From Desulfobacteraceae bacterium (lineage in GTDB: Bacteria > Desulfobacterota > DSM-4660 > Desulfatiglandales > Desulfatiglandaceae), in assembly GCA_030632525.1 (NCBI GenBank), contig DAOVUP010000055.1, positions 1 to 7,760 on the forward strand: a stretch of DNA of 7,760 nucleotides, given 5' to 3'. Made by a program: the position numbers and the translations under genes. The notes below the pieces were generated by a model, which saw nothing but the letters and a program-made list of their open reading frames with translations, was not told the DNA's origin and did not search any database. Within the stretch, counting starts at the first letter, position 1; each line of letters starts with the position of its first letter. Below are positions 5,914 through 7,760 of the stretch, in pieces.

Positions 5914-7347
5914 TCAGTCTTTTATTCCGGCAAGATATTTAGCTACGTTCTTTTTTGATTCCAGATCATAACCTGAGCGGATCCCAATTTTTTCCATGAT
6001 AGGGGAACCGCCGCCGTGAACCCCCGCGTATTGACTCCATCCGGCCATGGCGGAACAGGAAAAATCTGAAATAAATCGAAACAGGCGATGAAGATTTTCT
6101 GCCGATACCCCGGGCTTTCGGATTATATATTTTGCAAGATCAGGGCCTGTTTCCGGGTTCAACCAATCTTCCTCCGGGGGAATGGTGGATGGCAGACCCC
6201 CGGCTATAGAATTAAGTATGTCGTATTCATGATAGATATTCATACCGGCCATATACCTTCCCGTATTGGAATATAGAAATTCAGGGGTATAAATCCCGGA
6301 AGAAGATTTTGTAGCCCGCGTGGCCGCTGCAATCCCTGAAGCAAAGACTATCTCTGCTATGACCATCAATTCTGTCAACTCATCCACAATATGAGGTGAA
6401 TTACCAACACCGTTGTATTCGGCCACCAGGGCGGTGGCCCCTAATATAATATCCGTAATAGCGGGTTTGCAGCCGCAGTATGAGTGGCGATGAAAACCGG
6501 CGAAGGTCAGCGCCAGCCTACCAGCAAACTCCCATTCCCCACACATGAACACCCTCTCCCAGGGAACAAAGACATTTTCGAAAACAACCACAGAATCCGC
6601 CACTCCGTATTGATTATAAGGGGCTTTTAGCTCTATCCTGGGTCTGGGTGTAACGATACGGGATATAATCTTAACACCCTCTGTATCAGCGGGTATGGCA
6701 AATGAAACAGCCCAGTCCCCCTCGTCCTTTGTAAAAGTCCTTGTGGGAATCACAAGATGCTCATCCACATAAGGACCCATGGTGATATGACTCTTGGCCC
6801 CTCTTACCACAATCCCTTTGCTGTTCTTTTCCACAACTCGGAGGTACAGATCCGGATCTTCCTGTTGAGAAGGTCTCGCCTTTCTGTCCCCTTTCGGATC
6901 GGTCATGGATGTACTTCCCACCAGATCGTTGGCCTGGTAATATTTCACAAACTCGAGAAAGTTGTCATGGTAATTTGTGGCCTTGGCGTCATCTATATCC
7001 TTTGTTACAACCCCTATGGCATTCAAGGTATCCGTGGCCATACAGCGCTGAGCACATCCACCAACACGGTGACAGCACACCCTTTTCATTTCCTGCTGCT
7101 TATAAAGGTCTTCTATACTCAGGTTTAAAGAGGTAAAGCGGTTTATCTCTTCACCGGTCAGGTGGGACCTGGTCACGATCAGGTCCTTCAGATCCGGATC
7201 ATTGACTGAATCAAAGGTGACTCTGAGGGTATTGATCGCAATTTCAAGCATGGGATCATCACGTCTGATCTTTTTCCCATGTGCATAGACATTGGGTCTC
7301 ATTCTGCTCAGTCTTTCAACATATTCGTCTGATGTCTTTAGGGCCAT
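5914..7347 (-). CDS. 4-hydroxybutyryl-CoA dehydratase/vinylacetyl-CoA isomerase-like protein (HpaB/AbfD family)
   Basis: A 477-residue protein of the 4-hydroxyphenylacetate 3-hydroxylase (HpaB) superfamily, with the acyl-CoA dehydrogenase-like fold. It belongs to the AbfD side rather than the flavin monooxygenase side because it keeps the AbfD [4Fe-4S] ligands: CAQRC gives Cys98 and Cys102, and HRHSYCGC gives His286 and Cys293. These match Cys99, Cys103, His292 and Cys299 of Clostridium aminobutyricum AbfD with the same local spacing. Gln100, Tyr290 and Lys294 match AbfD Gln101, Tyr296 and Lys300. VFVPWERVF (about 259-267) and HGGGSP (444-449) are further family marks. Such enzymes use FAD plus the cluster for a ketyl-radical dehydration of 4-hydroxybutyryl-CoA; the true substrate here may differ. 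I chose the ATG at 7347, with GGAGG six bases upstream; the ATG at 7353 directly abuts that GGAGG. It is the first gene of the cluster. AbfD glutamates 257 and 455 could not be placed by eye. Confidence 0.88.
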   Translation of the reverse strand: MALKTSDEYVERLSRMRPNVYAHGKKIRRDDPMLEIAINTLRVTFDSVNDPDLKDLIVTRSHLTGEEINRFTSLNLSIEDLYKQQEMKRVCCHRVGGCAQRCMATDTLNAIGVVTKDIDDAKATNYHDNFLEFVKYYQANDLVGSTSMTDPKGDRKARPSQQEDPDLYLRVVEKNSKGIVVRGAKSHITMGPYVDEHLVIPTRTFTKDEGDWAVSFAIPADTEGVKIISRIVTPRPRIELKAPYNQYGVADSVVVFENVFVPWERVFMCGEWEFAGRLALTFAGFHRHSYCGCKPAITDIILGATALVAEYNGVGNSPHIVDELTELMVIAEIVFASGIAAATRATKSSSGIYTPEFLYSNTGRYMAGMNIYHEYDILNSIAGGLPSTIPPEEDWLNPETGPDLAKYIIRKPGVSAENLHRLFRFISDFSCSAMAGWSQYAGVHGGGSPIMEKIGIRSGYDLESKKNVAKYLAGIKD

Positions 7348-7353
7348 TGGCAT

Positions 7354-7358
7354 CCTCC
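7354..7358 (-). promoter_or_regulatory. Ribosome binding site GGAGG that decides the AbfD-like start
   Basis: GGAGG on the minus strand is followed by ATGCCA and then the ATG at 7347. Spacing of 6 bases favours the second ATG; the first ATG (7353) directly abuts the GGAGG. Confidence 0.7.
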
Positions 7359-7479
7359 ATTTGATTATTTCTCAATCTGATTACGCCCCCTTGTTAAACA
7401 AAAAGACATGAAAAATCAATGTTAATCTTGGCCTATTCAGGAGACTTCCCATATCTTCAGCGATTATCATCCCGCCCCA

Positions 7480-7504
7480 GGAAACGTATGGAGCAGCTGT
7501 TTCC
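7480..7504. repeat. Inverted repeat GGAAAC-N13-GTTTCC, possible operator
   Basis: GGAAAC at 7480-7485 and GTTTCC at 7499-7504 are perfect inverted arms around 13 bases that contain the small palindrome AGCAGCT (7492-7498). It lies 26 bases upstream of the TTGACA box and between the two divergent genes, a place where a regulator of fatty-acid or acyl-CoA genes could bind. Six-base arms alone can arise by chance. Confidence 0.3.
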
Positions 7505-7530
7505 CTGAAATCCTTTTTTTTACCTGCAGC

Positions 7531-7560
7531 TTGACACAAAGGAATCCAATATAATAGATT
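7531..7560 (+). promoter_or_regulatory. Candidate sigma-70 promoter for the plus-strand acyl-CoA synthetase
   Basis: TTGACA at 7531-7536 is a perfect -35 box. TAGATT at 7555-7560 (4 of 6) follows with an 18-base spacer; a perfect TATAAT at 7550-7555 is also present but with only 13 bases between, too short for a normal promoter. A T8 tract at 7514-7521 lies where an UP element would sit. The predicted leader would be about 105 bases long. Confidence 0.42.
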
Positions 7561-7674
7561 TCCGTGAACAACATCTTATTAACTCAATCCATAACTCCAA
7601 TTAGGGATTGCTTTACTTATTCCTCATAGAAACGACTGACTCTTTTCGGCCCTGTCTAAAGGAAAGAAGATAAA

Positions 7675-7760
7675 ATGCACTCGATTTATGATAAAAGGCC
7701 TTGGCTTAGGAACTATCCTGAGTGGGCTCCCCACGACCTGGAGATAACATCCGATACTGC
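7675..7760 (+). CDS. N-terminus of a probable AMP-dependent acyl-CoA synthetase, cut by window edge
   Basis: An open frame of 28 codons from the ATG at 7675 to the window end, with an in-frame TAA at 7657-7659 just upstream. The peptide starts MHSIYDKRPWLRNYPEWAP, and the pattern (D/E)-R-P-W-L-x-x-Y-P-E is typical of the extreme N-terminus of long-chain fatty-acid-CoA ligases (FadD-like). A purine-rich AAAGGAAAGAAG (7658-7669) precedes the start. No catalytic motif lies within the window, so the family call rests on this N-terminal pattern only. It is transcribed divergently from the six-gene cluster and would be the third acyl-CoA ligase in under 8 kb. Confidence 0.72.
   Translation, partial: MHSIYDKRPWLRNYPEWAPHDLEITSDT

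Larger units (their letters stand above)
7348..7674. other. Gene-free divergent regulatory region
   Basis: These 327 bases between two divergent starts hold no credible coding frame on either strand. Contents are a perfect TTGACA box with nearby AT-rich -10 candidates for the plus-strand gene (7531-7560), a T8 tract (7514-7521) just upstream of it, a 6-base inverted repeat (7480-7504), a second weak inverted repeat CAATCC/GGATTG (7585-7590 and 7605-7610), and a short palindrome TTGTT-A-AACAA (7391-7401). I see no convincing sigma-70 promoter pointing towards the minus-strand cluster, although it must start here unless transcribed from an unusual promoter. Confidence 0.7.

Noticed and set aside
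6757..7128. Plus-strand open frame of 123 codons
   Set aside because: Antisense to the most conserved N-terminal half of the AbfD-like protein, with no independent support.
5914..7347. Annotation as an oxygen-using 4-hydroxyphenylacetate 3-monooxygenase (HpaB)
   Set aside because: The protein keeps the CxxxC and His-x6-Cys FeS ligands of AbfD, which the flavin monooxygenases lack, and no HpaC-type flavin reductase is nearby.
7480..7521. Hairpin GGAAAC/GTTTCC followed by T8, resembling a rho-independent terminator on the plus strand
   Set aside because: The stem is only 6 base pairs with a 13-base loop, nine bases separate it from the T tract, and no plus-strand gene lies upstream to end.

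Overview
The window carries six consecutive genes on the minus strand and the first codons of a seventh, divergent gene on the plus strand at the right edge. Gene content suggests a strictly anaerobic bacterium, most likely a Desulfobacterota (deltaproteobacterial) or similar sediment organism. The reasons are an oxygen-sensitive 4-hydroxybutyryl-CoA dehydratase-like protein with a complete [4Fe-4S] ligand set, a C_GCAxxG_C_C-family cysteine protein, and a high density of acyl-CoA ligases. This taxonomic call is inference; nothing in the window fixes the species.

Layout in the direction of transcription (right to left): AbfD/HpaB-like radical dehydratase (7347-5914), C_GCAxxG_C_C protein (5855-5331), SDR oxidoreductase (5234-4470), class I AMP-forming acyl-CoA ligase (4419-2761), M20 metallohydrolase (2749-1619), and a second acyl-CoA ligase (1543 to beyond base 1). 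Gaps are 11 to 96 bases and no intrinsic terminator is visible between genes, so this looks like one operon, perhaps with an internal promoter before the SDR gene. The ligase stop codon overlaps the Shine-Dalgarno of the M20 gene. To the right, a 327-base gene-free region (7348-7674) separates the operon from a plus-strand gene whose first 28 codons resemble the N-terminus of a third AMP-dependent acyl-CoA synthetase.

Taken together this reads as a small anaerobic catabolic cluster. An amidase- or deacylase-type M20 enzyme could free a carboxylic acid or amine from a conjugated substrate, the ligases could make the CoA thioester, the FeS/FAD dehydratase-isomerase could remove water or move a double bond, and the SDR could interconvert hydroxy and keto groups. 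The substrate cannot be read from the sequence. The combination of an AbfD-like enzyme, a GCAxxG protein, an M20 hydrolase and several CoA ligases does not match a textbook pathway that I recognise, and it is the main point of interest here.
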